Shown here in pieces: positions 62,663-64,000 of a DNA stretch of 64,000 nt. Within the stretch, counting starts at the first letter, position 1; every line of letters begins with the position of its first letter. The notes beneath the pieces are model-generated. The model had not been told where the DNA came from. It searched no databases and saw only the letters and a program-made list of their open reading frames with translations. Source of the DNA: Acidobacteriota bacterium (GTDB lineage: Bacteria > Acidobacteriota > Vicinamibacteria > Vicinamibacterales > 2-12-FULL-66-21); contig JACPDI010000012.1 of the NCBI GenBank assembly GCA_016184105.1, positions 188,751 through 252,750 of the forward strand, written 5' to 3'. The position numbers were made by a program, and so were the translations under genes.

Positions 62663-63835
62663 CTACGGCCCAGCCAAGCCGCCGACGTGGCGATACAGCG
62701 ATAGCGCGGGATTCGCCAGGGCGACACACGATCCGTCGGTAGCGCCACCGAACTGTGAATCCGTCGTTGACTGGAGGAGATGTCGCAAACGGTATAGCCA
62801 TTCGCTCACATCCGTGGTGTTTAGGTACCAGTCGTTCATGAAGGCGCACCACTCCTGGAGGAGTGCTGACCGATCCGAATCGGTCAACGTAATGGACAGC
62901 AGTGACTCGAACAGAATCGCCTTCTCGTTCCAATAGTCGTTCGGAGAAGTTTCGTCGGATCCATTCCACGCACGAAGCTTGGCCAGGAACTCGTGCAGCC
63001 GCTGGCGCCACAGGTTCGACTGCCGGTTTGTGATCTCGCGCTGATCGGGAAACCGCAGCTCTGTGGCGTCTAAATGGAGCGTTCGTGCGGAATCCGAGCG
63101 CCAGTACCCTGGCTCATCTACTGCTTCAGTCAACCCAGAGAACTCGATGTCCCGTTCGGTAATCGGTGGTGGTTGCACACCACCGCTGGCCGCAGCCAAC
63201 GCAGCATTCACTATCGGAAGTGTCACCTTCGAAAGCGTCGTCGGACGTTCGAGCGAGTCTTTGCACCGCTTCGAACTCGCGTGCCGAATGAGGTAGCCCC
63301 TGAGCGCAGCCAAGAGACTCGCGCTGGAAACACCACGGTCCTCCGCGACTCTTGCCAGATTGATAACCGCAGCTAGGTCGGCCATCGTGTTGTCGCTGAA
63401 GGTACGATCGTCGGCTGTTAGGCTTTGCAGGTCCTGAGCGAAGGCAAACACCAGGCGGTTCCACTCGGGCGACGAAATCTGAAGGGCCACCAGTAAATCG
63501 GCGACAGGCTTGATCTGTGCGGCAGAAGATAGACGCAAGTGGGACTCTAAGAACAGCAAGTGCTCGTCTCTCGCTCGCTCAACCGGGTCGAATCCACGAG
63601 AAAACACAGCGTGGAGCACTTGGTAGTAGTCGTCCACGTTGGGCACCAGCAGCGACGTGCAAGCCACAGGTCCAAGAGCCAGGTCGGTTGCCATGAAGCG
63701 TTGCTTGGCACCGTATGGAGTAATGTTCAGCAATAGCCGTACGAGTCGGAGGGATAGCGACGCGCGGTCCAGGCCCATCAGCATGCCAAGATGCTTCGAC
63801 CCGCTGGCAGTTTCGATCTCACCGCCCACCGTCAA
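62663..63835 (-). CDS. Unknown protein, start uncertain
   Basis: A 390-residue, mostly helical protein without signal peptide or membrane segments, e.g. GMLMGLDRASLSLRLVRLLL, DDYYQVLHAVFSRGFDPVERARDEHLLFLE and WNEKAILFESLLSITL. No catalytic motif or family is recognised. The TTG start is uncertain: the same frame stays open and protein-like upstream to a TAA at 63896-63898, with no ATG/GTG between. An alternative GTG at 63829 is possible. Confidence 0.55.
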   Translation of the reverse strand: MTVGGEIETASGSKHLGMLMGLDRASLSLRLVRLLLNITPYGAKQRFMATDLALGPVACTSLLVPNVDDYYQVLHAVFSRGFDPVERARDEHLLFLESHLRLSSAAQIKPVADLLVALQISSPEWNRLVFAFAQDLQSLTADDRTFSDNTMADLAAVINLARVAEDRGVSSASLLAALRGYLIRHASSKRCKDSLERPTTLSKVTLPIVNAALAAASGGVQPPPITERDIEFSGLTEAVDEPGYWRSDSARTLHLDATELRFPDQREITNRQSNLWRQRLHEFLAKLRAWNGSDETSPNDYWNEKAILFESLLSITLTDSDRSALLQEWCAFMNDWYLNTTDVSEWLYRLRHLLQSTTDSQFGGATDGSCVALANPALSLYRHVGGLAGP

Positions 63836-63895
63836 TCGCCGACGTGCGGGTCCCTCCGGCGTGTCAACGATTTTGAGACAACGTGGTTCAGCAAT

Positions 63896-64000
63896 TTACT
63901 GTAGCGACTCCACGGTGCGGATGAGCGTGGTCGATTGATGCTCGAGAGCGACGTGTGATCCGTTGATTCCCCCATGCTGCGGGTCGATCGGGGTGACGAT
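63896..64000 (-). CDS. C-terminal end of unknown gene, partial
   Basis: The last 34 codons before a TAA read IVTPIDPQHGGINGSHVALE and HQSTTLIRTVESLQ. The 5' part is outside the window. The stop is in the same frame as the downstream gene. Confidence 0.45.
   Translation of the reverse strand: MVTPIDPQHGGINGSHVALEHQSTTLIRTVESLQ

Noticed and set aside
1..64000. tRNA, rRNA or CRISPR arrays
   Set aside because: No cloverleaf-like sequence, rRNA segment or regularly spaced repeats were seen.

Overview
The window is a high-GC, gene-dense chromosomal segment with ordinary bacterial signals (Shine-Dalgarno sites, many GTG/TTG starts, ATGA/GTGA overlaps). The family mix points to an Acidobacteriota-like organism, probably of the Vicinamibacteria type: DinB and DUF1572 proteins, DUF1684, a large secreted PIG-L protein, S9 and M28 exopeptidases, a DUF4097 remnant, SYLF, UMF1-type MFS, ParC/ParE and type III glutamine synthetase. 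This is an inference from gene content; there is no rRNA or tRNA in the window to confirm it.

Layout. 1-5.8 kb: the end of a radical SAM gene, a membrane protein, a DUF1684 protein, glnN and a PhzF-like isomerase. 5.8-16 kb: parC and parE flanking sucA-sucB (2-oxoglutarate dehydrogenase E1 and E2) and two DinB-type genes. 16-32 kb: housekeeping and secreted enzymes (quinone reductase, HEGYPGHH metalloprotease, PD40 propeller, eRF1-like baeRF protein, Ada, DAO oxidoreductase, PIG-L protein, a region-2-only sigma factor, SDR39U1, S9 peptidase, a divergent Mur ligase, a TPR protein). 32-36 kb: a translationally coupled GT4/GH130 pair. 36-42.8 kb: a patchwork of small genes and decayed or internally deleted genes (Crp/Fnr regulator, receiver and KaiC-like remnants, lmo0937-type membrane peptide, glycine-zipper protein, shortened SYLF, broken groEL, GNAT). 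42.8-46.6 kb: an MFS transporter and an M28 peptidase. 46.6-52.9 kb: a fully overlapping histidine operon, hisI-G-D-C-B-H-F-A, preceded by a His-rich leader peptide and a terminator, i.e. a transcription attenuator. 53-55.2 kb: glgX. 55.2-64 kb: a visibly less GC-rich accessory stretch with unknown genes, a 12-TM-like membrane protein, a secreted enzyme-like protein carrying a bulb-type mannose lectin domain, a decayed IS256-family transposase and unknown genes running off the right edge.

Three themes stand out. (1) Small palindromic repeats have entered or abut genes: a 57-bp perfect palindrome is read in frame inside sucA, a relative provides the stop codon of a protease gene, and a third hairpin supplies the DinB C-terminus and abuts the parE start. 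(2) The his operon has a classical ribosome-stalling attenuator with a calculable antiterminator pairing. (3) Between 36.8 and 41.3 kb several genes carry large in-frame deletions or truncations, including a GroEL with its equatorial-domain pieces missing.
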